Both the position numbers and the translations under genes were made by a program. A DNA stretch of 64,000 nucleotides from an uncultured Oscillospiraceae bacterium (GTDB lineage: Bacteria; Bacillota; Clostridia; Oscillospirales; Oscillospiraceae), in contig CALWXF010000001.1 in NCBI GenBank assembly GCA_944385445.1, positions 1 through 64,000 on the forward strand, given 5' to 3'. Position 1 is the first letter of the stretch; the number at the start of each line of letters is the position of its first letter. This document shows, piece after piece, positions 51,092 to 60,174 of the stretch. Under the pieces are notes generated by a model. It was not told the DNA's origin. It ran no database searches and was given only the letters and a program-made list of their open reading frames with translations.

Positions 51092-53311
51092 TTATCGGGC
51101 CCGTCTCCCGGTCCCCACAGGGAAGAGCAGCCAAAGCAGCCAGCGCTTCCAGATGGGGACGGACTGCCTGAGTCGCACCACCTCATCCCGGAACTGGCCC
51201 AGCACCAGGCTGCGCTCCTGCTGGGTGAGGGAGTGCTGGCTGAATCGGGCCTTGCGGGCCAGGGCCTCGGTCTCAGCCCCGGCCTTGCCGCCCCAGCGCT
51301 CCAGCTGTCCAAACCAGCGGTATGCCCTCAGCACAGCGGCGTTGGTATCCTTGTCCTGGCCCATCTTGCGCCAGTGTCGGTACCGGAGATGGCGCATCAG
51401 CCACAGCCCCGCCGCCAACACCACAACGGGCACCGCCCACACCAGCCATATGAGATGCACCTGGGTGCCGCTCTGGTCCGGGGCCTCCGGGGCGGCGGTG
51501 GGTGTGGAGGTGGGTGTGGCAGGGGCAGAGGTAACGGTGGGCGTGGGGGTGGGAGCCGTAGAGGCCACAGGAGGCAGGCTCTGGTCGGGGGTATCTCCCG
51601 TGGAGGCGGGAGTCACCTCCACCGGGTACCAGCCATAGCCGTATAGGTAGATTTCCACCCAGGCGTGGGCGTTGAAGTCCGCCACACGGGTGGTGTATTT
51701 TCCTGTGCTGGGGTCCTGGGTGGAGGGGATGGTGGTGGCGTATCCACTGACATACCGGGCGGGGATGCCCTGGGTGCGCAGCAGCAGGACGGCCGCAGAG
51801 GCAAAGTGGACGCAGTAGCCCCGGTGGCTCTCCTCCAAAAAGTAGACCACAAAGTCCGAATCGGAGGGGGTGCGGGGGGTGCGCAGGTCATAGGTGGCAT
51901 TGCGCTCCAGCAGCTGGGCGATGAGAGAGGCGGTGTTCAGCTCACCGGCGTATTGCCCCGTGGCATCCGCCCGGATGGACTCGCCGCTGTTCTCCAGCTC
52001 CTCCATGGCCTGAGTGTACCAGTCCAGCAGGTTGTCGGAGAGCTCCTCCGGCACGGCCAGATAGGTGCTGTAAATTTCCTCCCGCTGGGATAGAGAGGGA
52101 ATGATACCCTTGGCGGAGGGGGAGTCATCCAGAGGGTTATACCCCACCGTATAGCTCTGCTGGGGCTGGGGAAATGCCACAAGCGAGTCACGGAACAGCA
52201 GCTTATCCTCCACCATGATGGCCTGGTAGGGCAGATAGACCATGGTGTTGGGGGAGGTGAGGTTGGTGATGGTGGCGGAACGGGAGTAGTAGCTAAACTG
52301 GGGGTCAAAATTGGAGAGATTTTCCGTGGAACCGGGGGCCACTCCCATCCAGGCCTGGGCGGTGTAGTCCCGGTACACCTCTCCCCGCAGATACAGGGAG
52401 CCGGGCTGCGTGGCGGCTACCTCCAGGATGGGCTGCCCGGTATAGTACCGGGGCCCGGCAGAGGAGAAGCTCATGCGAGGGGCGCCCGGCTCCGGATCAG
52501 GGATGGTGGGCCCGCCGCCCAGCTCCTCCCCCGAGGGGAACCAGTCCAGGCCCTTGAGCTGCTCCTGAAGGTATGCGGCCCAAGTGGGCTGGGTGTAGCG
52601 GTGGAAGGGGAAGAGAAGGAGAATGCCCCAGAGAATGGCCAGGGACACCGGCAGGGTCACCAGGGTGATGCGGGCGCCCCCGCTGGGATTCCACGGGGCG
52701 GCCAGGCTGGACAGCAGCAGGGCGGTCCAACAGGCACATATGACCAGTAAGGCAGGCCAGTCCAGCTCCACCTCCGCCAGAAAGGCGGGCAGAAGCCAGG
52801 GCAGGGTGAGGGCAAAGACGAGCCAGAAGGCCCGCAGGCGGTGGATGGCCCAGCCCACAGGCAGCGCCAGCAGGGCAAAGACCGTGCCCAGGAACATCTG
52901 GGTGACGGCCTGCTGCTGGAGGGTGGACAGGGAGTGGGGCATGGTATAGGAGATGGAGAAATAGGTGTTCTCTGACCAGAAGTCGGTGAGGGTCTCCCAA
53001 CAGGACTGGGCTCCATAGACAAACAGGGCCTGATCGTAGAGGAGAAAGGCTCCGGTAAGCCCTAAGGCCAGGAGCACCAGGCCCTTCCGGTGTCGGGGCA
53101 GAGCCCAGATCACCGTGGACACCGCCACTCCCAGCAGGCCCATCACCAGCACGGGGGTGAAGCCCACGGGGAACTGGTAGACGGCGATGGAGAACCGGAG
53201 GATGGAGGCCAGCAGCAATACCTGCACCAGGACCCCCGCCGTCAGGGACAGGGGGGTGGGGGGCTCAGATTGCCGCACCGAGGGGGCTTTGCCCAGGGGT
53301 TGGCTGCTCAT
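51092..53311 (-). CDS. Transglutaminase-domain membrane protein
   Basis: A 739-aa protein. The start is ATG 53311 (GAGGAGG upstream), overlapping the DUF58 stop as ATGA; the frame opens further upstream but in the shadow of DUF58. The N-terminus holds about six TM helices (about 25-240), then an extracellular region with a transglutaminase-like core: Cys in RGYCVHFASAAVLLLR, His in NAHAWVEIYL, and VEVTPA where the third residue would lie. A Pro/Thr linker, a final TM helix and a C-terminal cytoplasmic DUF4129-like tail follow. Third gene of the moxR-DUF58-TGase operon, a widespread set of unclear function connected with the envelope. Confidence 0.88.
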   Translation of the reverse strand: MSSQPLGKAPSVRQSEPPTPLSLTAGVLVQVLLLASILRFSIAVYQFPVGFTPVLVMGLLGVAVSTVIWALPRHRKGLVLLALGLTGAFLLYDQALFVYGAQSCWETLTDFWSENTYFSISYTMPHSLSTLQQQAVTQMFLGTVFALLALPVGWAIHRLRAFWLVFALTLPWLLPAFLAEVELDWPALLVICACWTALLLSSLAAPWNPSGGARITLVTLPVSLAILWGILLLFPFHRYTQPTWAAYLQEQLKGLDWFPSGEELGGGPTIPDPEPGAPRMSFSSAGPRYYTGQPILEVAATQPGSLYLRGEVYRDYTAQAWMGVAPGSTENLSNFDPQFSYYSRSATITNLTSPNTMVYLPYQAIMVEDKLLFRDSLVAFPQPQQSYTVGYNPLDDSPSAKGIIPSLSQREEIYSTYLAVPEELSDNLLDWYTQAMEELENSGESIRADATGQYAGELNTASLIAQLLERNATYDLRTPRTPSDSDFVVYFLEESHRGYCVHFASAAVLLLRTQGIPARYVSGYATTIPSTQDPSTGKYTTRVADFNAHAWVEIYLYGYGWYPVEVTPASTGDTPDQSLPPVASTAPTPTPTVTSAPATPTSTPTAAPEAPDQSGTQVHLIWLVWAVPVVVLAAGLWLMRHLRYRHWRKMGQDKDTNAAVLRAYRWFGQLERWGGKAGAETEALARKARFSQHSLTQQERSLVLGQFRDEVVRLRQSVPIWKRWLLWLLFPVGTGRRAR

Positions 53312-54291
53312 GGGGCATCCTCCTCTCCGAGGGTGACGTGTACCCGGGGCGCTGGCCCCAGGTGGGACAGGTCCAGGGGGACAGTGGGGGGCTGGGTGGG
53401 GGCGGGACAGGAGAGCAGGTAGGCCATGGCAGCCAGGAGCTGGCCCTGGGAGGCCACGGTCTCCTGCTGCTGTGTCTGGTCCCGGTCCAGCCACAGGATG
53501 GTGTGGGGGACCTCCCGGCCCAGCAGGTGCAAAGAGATGGTCCACAGACGGCCCAGCACCTGGTCCAGGCGGTCCCCGTCTCCAAACAGGTCCACGGTGA
53601 CAGCCGCCTGGGGCAGGCCGTTTTTCACCGGCTCCCGTACCACCAGACTGTCGTGTTTGGAGGAGAGCTTCCAGTGGATGGAGCGCAGAGGGTCCCCGGG
53701 GCGGTATTCCCGCAGGTCATAGTTCTCCAGGTCGGGGGTGCCCCGCCAGTTCCCATGGTCCCCGGCGGGCATCGGAGGCAGGGGGGGCAGGTCCTGGGGG
53801 GGAGCGGGCTGGGGGAGGACCAGGGCATGGGCAGGGGCGGGAACCGACACGGGAAAGGCGAAGAGGCCCAGCAAATCCAGGGCTCTCACCCGGTGGAGCT
53901 GGCAGGTGAGCTGGCCACAGTGGGAGGCGTCCATGGGCAGGGTGCGCACCATCCCCGTGGACAGGCCGGAGGCGTTGAGCCGCTGCCGCTGCCTGGCCCC
54001 GGTGAGGCGGTTTTCCAAGGTGAGAACCATGGTCAGCCGGGCCACCGGGAGGAAGGAGCGGGTGTGGGCGGTGATCTGCCACTGGCCGCTCTCCCCCAGC
54101 ACCAGCTGGGACACCGAGGGGGTCAGCTCCAGGCGCATCCCCACAGCCCCCCGCAGGCTCAGGGCCAGGGAGAGCAGGGGGAGGACGATGATGCCAATCA
54201 GAAGAAACTGGGCCAGATAGCCGTCGTAGAAGACTTGAAGGGCCAGGGCGGCCAGCAGTGCCACCCCGTAGACGATGCGCCGGCCGAGCAT
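53308..54291 (-). CDS. DUF58 domain protein
   Basis: A 327-aa protein with two N-terminal TM helices (about 5-45) and a beta-sandwich, followed by the DUF58 core with ENYDLREYRPGDPLRSIHWKLSSK, the family signature. It commonly pairs with a MoxR ATPase and a transglutaminase, as here: 3 nt after moxR and overlapping the downstream gene by 4 nt. It is thought to act with the MoxR chaperone on membrane or envelope targets. Confidence 0.9.
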   Translation of the reverse strand: MLGRRIVYGVALLAALALQVFYDGYLAQFLLIGIIVLPLLSLALSLRGAVGMRLELTPSVSQLVLGESGQWQITAHTRSFLPVARLTMVLTLENRLTGARQRQRLNASGLSTGMVRTLPMDASHCGQLTCQLHRVRALDLLGLFAFPVSVPAPAHALVLPQPAPPQDLPPLPPMPAGDHGNWRGTPDLENYDLREYRPGDPLRSIHWKLSSKHDSLVVREPVKNGLPQAAVTVDLFGDGDRLDQVLGRLWTISLHLLGREVPHTILWLDRDQTQQQETVASQGQLLAAMAYLLSCPAPTQPPTVPLDLSHLGPAPRVHVTLGEEDAP

Positions 54292-54294
54292 GGC

Positions 54295-55236
54295 TTATCT
54301 CAGCCGGGGGGCTTTGACCCCCTGCATCACCCGGGCCATCAGCTCCTTTTGGGCCTGGGGGGTCTCCGCCGCCCTGGGGGCGAAGATGAGTCGATGGGCG
54401 ATGACGTCGTAGAACATGGCCTGTACGTCCTCGGGAATCACATAGTCCCGGTCCGAGGCCAGGGCCATGGCCTGGCTGATGTGGGTCAGGGCCAGGGTAG
54501 CACGGGGGCTGGCCCCCTGGAGAATCTGGGGGTCCCGGCGGGTGGCCTCGATGAGCTCCAACAGGTAGTTCAGCACGTCGTCGGACACATGAACCTGACC
54601 CACTGACCGGCGCAGCCCGGCCAGCCCGGCGTGGTCCACCGCCTGCTCCACCTGGCTCAGGGGGTTGCCCCCCTGGCGGTCCCGAACCATCTCGAACTCC
54701 GCCTGATGGGAGGGATAGCCCAGGGAGAGGCGGATGGTGAAGCGGTCCAGCTGGGAGTCGGGGAGGGGCTGGGTCCCGGCGGCGCCCACAGGGTTCTGGG
54801 TGGCGATGACCACAAAGGGCTGGGGAATGGGGCGGGACACCCCGTCCACCGTCACCTGGCCCTCCTCCATGGCCTCCAGCAGGGCCGACTGGGTGCGGCT
54901 GGTGGCCCGGTTGAGCTCGTCGGCCAAAAACAGGTTGCACATCAGGGCCCCGGGCTGGTATTCAAAGCCCTGGCGCTCCCGATGGTAGACGGAAAATCCG
55001 GTGAGGTCGGAAGGCATCACATCCGGGGTGAACTGCACCCGCTGACAGCGCAGGCCCAGGGCCTTGGAGAAGGCCAGGGCCATGGTGGTCTTGCCCACGC
55101 CGGGGATGTCCTCCAGCAAAATGTGGCCCTGCGCCAGAATGGACAGCAGGACCCGGGCCAATACCTGGTCTTTGCCCCGCACCGCCTTGCGGACTTGGGC
55201 GAGAATGCTGCGAATGGCCATCTGTTCGGTTTGCAT
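54295..55236 (-). CDS. MoxR family AAA ATPase
   Basis: A 313-aa cytosolic AAA+ ATPase. ATG 55236 is preferred (AAAGGGGA upstream); the frame open to 55386 has no RBS and crosses the promoter. Walker A GVGKTT (preceded by LLEDIP), Walker B LFLADELNRA, and sensor 1 ATQNP match MoxR. Members act as chaperones for maturation of partner complexes. First gene of the operon. Confidence 0.93.
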   Translation of the reverse strand: MQTEQMAIRSILAQVRKAVRGKDQVLARVLLSILAQGHILLEDIPGVGKTTMALAFSKALGLRCQRVQFTPDVMPSDLTGFSVYHRERQGFEYQPGALMCNLFLADELNRATSRTQSALLEAMEEGQVTVDGVSRPIPQPFVVIATQNPVGAAGTQPLPDSQLDRFTIRLSLGYPSHQAEFEMVRDRQGGNPLSQVEQAVDHAGLAGLRRSVGQVHVSDDVLNYLLELIEATRRDPQILQGASPRATLALTHISQAMALASDRDYVIPEDVQAMFYDVIAHRLIFAPRAAETPQAQKELMARVMQGVKAPRLR

Positions 55237-55315
55237 GTGGCGGTCCCCTTTCTCATGTATGTGAAGGTTGTAAACCTGGGAGATGTCTCCCAGTGTTGGA
55301 AGTCTGTTCTCTGTA

Positions 55316-55344
55316 AGAATACACCACGGGGCGGGGAGCGTCAA
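55316..55344 (-). promoter_or_regulatory. Promoter of the moxR operon
   Basis: TTGACG (55344-55339), 17 nt, TATTCT (55321-55316) on the minus strand. Confidence 0.6.
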
Positions 55345-55428
55345 TGAAATTTGGAGATAGAACAAGCCGGCTGTCCATACAGACAACTGGATTGTTTTAG
55401 AAAACCTGGTAATGTCTGTTCCATGTGG

Positions 55429-55434
55429 TATAAT
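55429..55434 (+). promoter_or_regulatory. Extended -10 of the DUF1835-like gene
   Basis: TGGTATAAT with the -10 at 55429-55434; no good -35. Confidence 0.5.
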
Positions 55435-55472
55435 GATGGAAATTAAGTGATGTAAAAAGCAGGGGGGTTAAT

Positions 55473-56216
55473 ATGATAGAAATTGTATTTAGCCGCAGTG
55501 CATATGGCAGCCTGAAAGTGGGACAGAGCTATGGGGTTGGACCATATCGTGGCGGCGCTGCCGTGGCATTTGTGGAGGGCGGTCAACCCACACAGGAAGA
55601 ACTCCATGCCGCACAGATGCGGGCGGAAGAAAAGGCCCGCCGGGATTGGGAAAATGCTGTGCCCCTAGAACAGAAAAATGATATTTACTATTTTGATCTG
55701 GCGCTGAGTGTGGGAGAAATTGCCGAGACCGAACTGGGGGCACAGAGATGGGCGGCTTTGAAGAAACTCTCCTCGGTGTGGCCCAGGGAAGACTTGGAGC
55801 AAGAACTGGAGGAGGAGCTGCAAAACGCCCGGCGGGACTTGGCCTCCGTCTTGGCCCGTTGCGCCGAGGGAGAAGACGTGCGGGTATGGTATAGCCACAA
55901 CCCGGATGAGATGTGTGGAATGTACTGGATGATGGCTCAGCTGCACACCTTGAAACAGCGGGGGGCGGTCTATTTGGTGAAGCTTCCAGCCTGGGACTAC
56001 CAGGACAATGCCACCATTCGCACCTATCAAGGCTGTGGAGAATTAGGTCCCGGTGAATGGGGAAAACTTCTCTCTTTGCAACAGAAGGGGAAACCTGCGC
56101 TGGTAGAGGCCTGTGCCCAGCGGTGGCGAGCGCTTCAGAAGGAGAATGCACCCCTGCGGATTTACCTCTATGCCCCGCACATCTGCACGGCCCAGCGTGG
56201 GACATCCTTGACATAG
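55473..56216 (+). CDS. DUF1835-like protein, C-terminally truncated
   Basis: A 247-aa cytosolic protein of unknown function. The beginning MIEIVFSRSAYGSLKVGQ, the DLALSVGEI segment and RVWYSHNPDEMCGMYWMM are typical of DUF1835-containing proteins in Firmicutes, which usually continue to a DUF3658 domain at about 300-350 aa. Here the sequence stays family-like up to RWRALQKENAPLR and then ends in 18 residues without similarity (IYLYAPH...GTSLT). It therefore looks like a gene cut at its 3' end by a deletion or frameshift. The RBS is AGGGGGG. The family function is not known. Confidence 0.7.
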   Translation: MIEIVFSRSAYGSLKVGQSYGVGPYRGGAAVAFVEGGQPTQEELHAAQMRAEEKARRDWENAVPLEQKNDIYYFDLALSVGEIAETELGAQRWAALKKLSSVWPREDLEQELEEELQNARRDLASVLARCAEGEDVRVWYSHNPDEMCGMYWMMAQLHTLKQRGAVYLVKLPAWDYQDNATIRTYQGCGELGPGEWGKLLSLQQKGKPALVEACAQRWRALQKENAPLRIYLYAPHICTAQRGTSLT

Positions 56217-56322
56217 AGTATGGCTTTGGCCTAAAATCAAACCAACGGTATTTCCATCTCATAGGTGTTGAAATACAAATTCAGAACAGAAAGGGTGATT
56301 TTTATGAAGATGAATCGTGTAT

Positions 56323-56356
56323 GGAGGGTGCACGCTTCCTAACCCTCCGAATCATT
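56323..56356 (+). terminator. Weak terminator upstream of the tandem GNAT gene
   Basis: GGAGGGT / ACCCTCC with a 12-nt loop, then GAATCATTTTTT. Confidence 0.45.
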
Positions 56357-56372
56357 TTTTGGAGGAGTACCC

Positions 56373-57302
56373 ATGAAACATGAAATCACCATTGGAGAAG
56401 CAGTCACAGAATTTGAGGTTATAGCCTTTTGGGAGCAACTCCGTGCCTATTACAGGCGGGATATCTTCCCCAATCCAAAGGATACGGACCGAGAGTTTTT
56501 CCTGAGCCGGGAGCGCCAGGCACAGATGCAGCAAATCTATGACAGACCGCAGGACCCGTGCTACTATCTGTTCTTTCACAGAGATGGCCAGGATATTGGG
56601 TTTGCTTTGCCGGTGATCTTTACGTCTGAGGACGGCAAGTGCTTTATTCTGGAATTCTGTGTCTATCCTGAGTTCCGTGGAAATGGCACGGGAAAGGCGT
56701 GTGCCCAAGCGCTTCTGGCCTGGGCCAAAGCCCACGGGGCACACTATGCCGAGTTGAACTACGGCGGGGACCAGCGGCGGTGCCGATTTTGGGAGCGCGT
56801 GGGGTTTGTCAAAAACGGTGTGGACGAATGGGGGGATGCCCTGATGCTGCTTCCCCCGAAAGAGGAGGTCCCCATTACCGTTGAGATCCTCACCGATCCC
56901 GAGGATTGGCAACTGAAAAAGCTGGAAAACGGATTTTTGAAGGAAATTGGCGAGCAGACCTTGATGAAAGAAAAGCAGGAGCAACTAGCTCAGGCGATTC
57001 GAGCTGGGAAAATCACGTTCTTTATGGCAAGACGTGATGACCGGGCAGTTGGAATGTGCAGCGTCGTCAAATGCTTCTCTACCTTTTCCTGTGCAGACAC
57101 GGGGGTATTCGAGGACTTCTATGTGGAGCCGGCATTTCGCAAGAAAGGAATTGCTCGGCAGCTTGTCCAAGCTGCACAGGTGTGGAGTCGTGAGCAAGGC
57201 ATATCCAGCTTGACGGTTTGCTGTGCTCCTTGTGACGAAAAGATGTATCAATCCTTGGGTTTTGAAACCCAGTTAGGCACGACTTGGGCATATTTGAGGT
57301 AA
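56373..57302 (+). CDS. Tandem GNAT N-acetyltransferase
   Basis: A 309-aa protein with two GNAT domains: residues about 5-160 (acetyl-CoA loop EFCVYPEFRGNGTGKACAQALL) and about 168-309 (DFYVEPAFRKKGIARQLVQAAQ). Each carries the R/Q-x-x-G-x-G/A pattern. GGAGGA precedes ATG. Substrate unknown; fused GNATs often act on small molecules or antibiotics. A terminator follows. Confidence 0.88.
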   Translation: MKHEITIGEAVTEFEVIAFWEQLRAYYRRDIFPNPKDTDREFFLSRERQAQMQQIYDRPQDPCYYLFFHRDGQDIGFALPVIFTSEDGKCFILEFCVYPEFRGNGTGKACAQALLAWAKAHGAHYAELNYGGDQRRCRFWERVGFVKNGVDEWGDALMLLPPKEEVPITVEILTDPEDWQLKKLENGFLKEIGEQTLMKEKQEQLAQAIRAGKITFFMARRDDRAVGMCSVVKCFSTFSCADTGVFEDFYVEPAFRKKGIARQLVQAAQVWSREQGISSLTVCCAPCDEKMYQSLGFETQLGTTWAYLR

Positions 57303-57307
57303 AGCAA

Positions 57308-57358
57308 AGCGGGGTTGCCACACTTGGATTCTGTGTGGCAACCCCGCTGCACTTTTTT
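57308..57358 (+). terminator. Terminator of the tandem GNAT gene
   Basis: AGCGGGGTTGCCACAC / GTGTGGCAACCCCGCT, then TGCACTTTTTT. Confidence 0.9.
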
Positions 57359-57472
57359 GTGGGTGAAAGCGCCATGTGTCAAAATTTGCGTTGCACAAAC
57401 AAAGATAAAAGACCCACCGTGTGATAAAATGAAGAATCCCATTCCCACTTGGTATAAAGGAGTAATAAAACG

Positions 57473-58072
57473 ATGAAGAACCGAATCATAACAGATATTT
57501 CAAATTACATATTTGTTGCCGATGAGCCCGAAAAGGCAGATGCTATTTTTCTACCCGGTGGTTCACACCCGGAACAACCTGAATATGCAGCAGCACTTTA
57601 TCACAAAGGCTATGCGAAATGGCTTATACCTTCCGGTGGAATAAGTGTAAAAGCGGATAAATGGCAAGGGGTTCGCTCAAAGGCAGATATATACAATGGA
57701 GATTATCAGTCAGATTGTGAATTCTTTACGGATGTTTTGATCAAAAACGGTGTTCCTACCAATGCAATCATCGGAGAATACAAAGCAGGGCATACTCGGG
57801 ATAATGCTTTCTTTTCTCGAAAAATTATTGATGAAAAAGGAATAGAAATAAATTCGGCTATTATTGTCTGTAAAGCATTTCATGCCCGTAGATGTCTGAT
57901 GCTTTATCAAATGGCATTTCCCGAGGTTCGCATGAAAGTCTGCCCTGTTCATTGTTATAACATAACAAAAGATAATTGGTTTGAAACAGAACAAGGCATT
58001 GACCGTGTGCTTGGCGAACTTGCTCGGTGCGGAAATCAGTTTGTTGGAGATATTAAGAAATATTTGTTATGA
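57473..58072 (+). CDS. YdcF family protein (DUF218)
   Basis: A 199-aa protein of the ElyC/SanA/YdcF group: ADAIFLPGGSHPEQPEYAAALYH, PSGGISVKADK, and GHTRDNAFFS and AIIVCKAFHARRCLMLYQ near the C-terminus. Some members bind S-adenosylmethionine or act in envelope polymer metabolism; function here unknown. AAAGGAGT precedes ATG. The gene is clearly AT-richer than its neighbours and uses A/T-ending codons, which points to recent acquisition. Confidence 0.85.
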   Translation: MKNRIITDISNYIFVADEPEKADAIFLPGGSHPEQPEYAAALYHKGYAKWLIPSGGISVKADKWQGVRSKADIYNGDYQSDCEFFTDVLIKNGVPTNAIIGEYKAGHTRDNAFFSRKIIDEKGIEINSAIIVCKAFHARRCLMLYQMAFPEVRMKVCPVHCYNITKDNWFETEQGIDRVLGELARCGNQFVGDIKKYLL

Positions 58073-58228
58073 GCTGAAAATCATAAGCTGATTTGGCTTT
58101 AATAGGTGTTTTAGCCCTTTTCGCTCAGAATGTGTATGCTATTTAGCTCTGCGTGTTTCGTTGGCTCCACATAGTCCAGGCCCCGTATGGGTTAGGGGAT
58201 GGGTCAGGCGAAAAGGAAATTGTAGGAT
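58073..58228. other. Gap without a recognised feature
   Basis: AT-rich spacer between the YdcF gene and the convergent acetyltransferase-like gene; a GCTGAAAATCATAAGCTGATTT imperfect repeat is the only structure seen. Confidence 0.4.
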
Positions 58229-58939
58229 TCACTCCAAGACAAATGTGCAAAAACCTGTATCGCCTTGATTTACGAACAGATTTTTTAAAATCATTGCAGC
58301 TCTATCGCAATCATCACACTCAAAAATAATGCGATCATGCTCCGTAAACATTGACGATATGAGAGATTGTGCAAAGCGGTGAAAATGCTGCTCGTCTGAA
58401 CTACACACATAGGCAATCTCATTGGACTCGATAAATGCGATACTCAAAATAGAGTTATCTGTTTTAGCATATACGGCTGTTTTAGGAAGTTTGGCACAGA
58501 ATGTTTCATAATCTGCTGTCCAAGGATTGATTGCCTTGTGGGTGTCTAGATAATGATGATACATCGTCTGGCAGCAAGATTCGTAATCTTGATCACCTAC
58601 GGCACAATAACAGAAATCCATATCAACGATACCGCCAACATAGTCTGCAACACAGGCATCAACTTCATAACACTTGCGTTTACAAACAAAGCCACCAGCG
58701 GTTAAAAAATCAGTGATCGCCACATTGCTTGAATCTACCATAACCTGGAGTGGACGCCCGGCAATCTCTTTTAGCTTACGCCAAAGCTCCTCGCTGATGC
58801 TTGTTTCCCAGCTACTTAACTCCATTTTTACGTAACAGTTCGTTGTGTGTTGGGGATTGTCGTAAAGTTCTATAAACCCTAACTGCCGTCCTTTGTGATG
58901 CACACAGTATTTACCGTCCTGCTTCTGTATCGTAATCAT
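58229..58939 (-). CDS. GNAT-like acetyltransferase, hypothetical
   Basis: A 236-aa protein. The start MITIQKQDG at 58939 has AAAGGAAG 7 nt upstream; the frame to 59029 has none. Two weakly GNAT-like halves can be seen (ELYDNPQHTTNCYVKMEL, then NSILSIAFIESNEIAYVCSSDE), as in short acetyltransferase-related proteins, but the acetyl-CoA loop is poor. A/T-rich codons set it apart from the surrounding core. Function unknown. Confidence 0.6.
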   Translation of the reverse strand: MITIQKQDGKYCVHHKGRQLGFIELYDNPQHTTNCYVKMELSSWETSISEELWRKLKEIAGRPLQVMVDSSNVAITDFLTAGGFVCKRKCYEVDACVADYVGGIVDMDFCYCAVGDQDYESCCQTMYHHYLDTHKAINPWTADYETFCAKLPKTAVYAKTDNSILSIAFIESNEIAYVCSSDEQHFHRFAQSLISSMFTEHDRIIFECDDCDRAAMILKNLFVNQGDTGFCTFVLE

Positions 58940-59126
58940 AATGCTTCCTTTCGGCAACAAGTGCTGTCGTGGGAATAGATGTGCGTTTGGTCGAGATACC
59001 TTCTTTGCTTGCTGTGACCAGTGTATCATGACGGTACGTTGTTGACAACTCGAGTGAATAACCCTACATTAATGACCTTTAGCTCCTGTAATGCTGGGTT
59101 TATCCAGCTGGACACCTATGCCAACG

Positions 59127-59735
59127 TTACCCGCCAGCAAAGATATCATCACAAAAACGAAGCCACTGTTCTTCATATTCAGCATGGCTCACTAAGGCCA
59201 TATCTTTTGGGGTGTAGACTCCTCGGTTTTGCGCTTCTGCCACAAACTTGTACACCCAGTTATCAGAAGTCTCTACAACGGCACGGACGTACTCCCAGCC
59301 TTTCATAACGGCATAGTATAACCGGGTGTGCCCATCCAAGGAAATAAAACGGTTTTCGTGGGGAAGCACCTGGATGATAATATCCTGTGGTTTCTGAATG
59401 AATGCGCTGATAGCTGTAATCTTATCTGCGTCCACCAGAAACTGTGATGGCTGAACCTGATCCAGGTGTAGAGTCAATCGCTGTACCCGTGGATACTCTT
59501 TGATCATCTGTCCACCTTTTCCATAGAACCGTGTGATATGAGGAGCATAAAAGCGGAATTCGTTTATGAGCTCTGTGTACACAGCTTGATTTTCTCCGCA
59601 AACCACCGCCTCGTAATCGGAAATGATTTCTACCTCATAGGGCGCTCCATCCACGAAAAAGCAACCGTGCTGCTGTAGAGCTGTGTGGGAAAACCGATTG
59701 TCATCGTATGTGTTGATTCGTTGTATATCCATCAT
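59127..59735 (-). CDS. Hypothetical protein with ParB-like motif
   Basis: A 202-aa protein. The section LPHENRFISLDGHTRLYYAVMKGWEYV resembles the ParB/sulfiredoxin fold's GHTRL nucleotide loop, and HVD/DADKITAIS precedes it. Homologues of this type are usually small cytoplasmic proteins of unknown role. It starts ATG-ATG at 59735 or 59732 after GGTGGT. Codon use is A/T-rich. Confidence 0.55.
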   Translation of the reverse strand: MMDIQRINTYDDNRFSHTALQQHGCFFVDGAPYEVEIISDYEAVVCGENQAVYTELINEFRFYAPHITRFYGKGGQMIKEYPRVQRLTLHLDQVQPSQFLVDADKITAISAFIQKPQDIIIQVLPHENRFISLDGHTRLYYAVMKGWEYVRAVVETSDNWVYKFVAEAQNRGVYTPKDMALVSHAEYEEQWLRFCDDIFAGG

Positions 59736-59831
59736 TGGTCACCACCTAATGGTTTTCTGTGCAAGCTACGCTAGACCACTAAAAAATTCTGAAATTTTGG
59801 TAAAGTTAGTGAAAAGTGAAGAGTGAATAGG

Positions 59832-59870
59832 GAAAAAAGGAAATCCCAGATGCTTTCGCATCTGGGATTT
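59832..59870 (-). terminator. Terminator of the tRNA operon
   Basis: AAATCCCAGATGC-GAAA-GCATCTGGGATTT followed by CCTTTTTT on the minus strand. Confidence 0.88.
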
Positions 59871-59871
59871 A

Positions 59872-59948
<77 letters not shown>

Positions 59949-59959
59949 ATATAAACTTG

Positions 59960-60046
59960 TGGTGCCGGAGACCGGGATCGAACCGGCACGGGATTTCTCC
60001 CACGGGATTTTAAGTCCCGGGCGTCTGCCAATTCCGCCACTCCGGC
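59960..60046 (-). tRNA. tRNA-Leu(TAA)
   Basis: 87 nt including CCA, with acceptor GCCGGAG/CTCCGGC, anticodon TAA, a long variable arm (GTGGGAGAAATCCCGT) typical of class II tRNAs, and T arm GGTTCGATCCC. It lies 11 nt upstream of tRNA-fMet in the same transcript. Confidence 0.95.
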
Positions 60047-60061
60047 CCGTGGGCAAGAATT

Positions 60062-60090
60062 ATAATACCATGGTCCAGGGGCTGTGTCAA
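60062..60090 (-). promoter_or_regulatory. Promoter of the tRNA operon
   Basis: TTGACA (60090-60085), 17 nt, TATTAT (60067-60062) on the minus strand. Confidence 0.8.
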
Positions 60091-60174
60091 GAGAAAATTT
60101 TAAAATCGGGAAAAATTCTTCTTGACGGCAGGGCGGGGGTGTGCCAAACTGGGTGAGAATAGGAGGAAACCGCT

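Noticed and set aside
56057-56383. 108-aa frame as continuation of the DUF1835-like gene after a frameshift
   Set aside because: The product downstream of the break does not look like the expected family end, so a simple frameshift is not supported.
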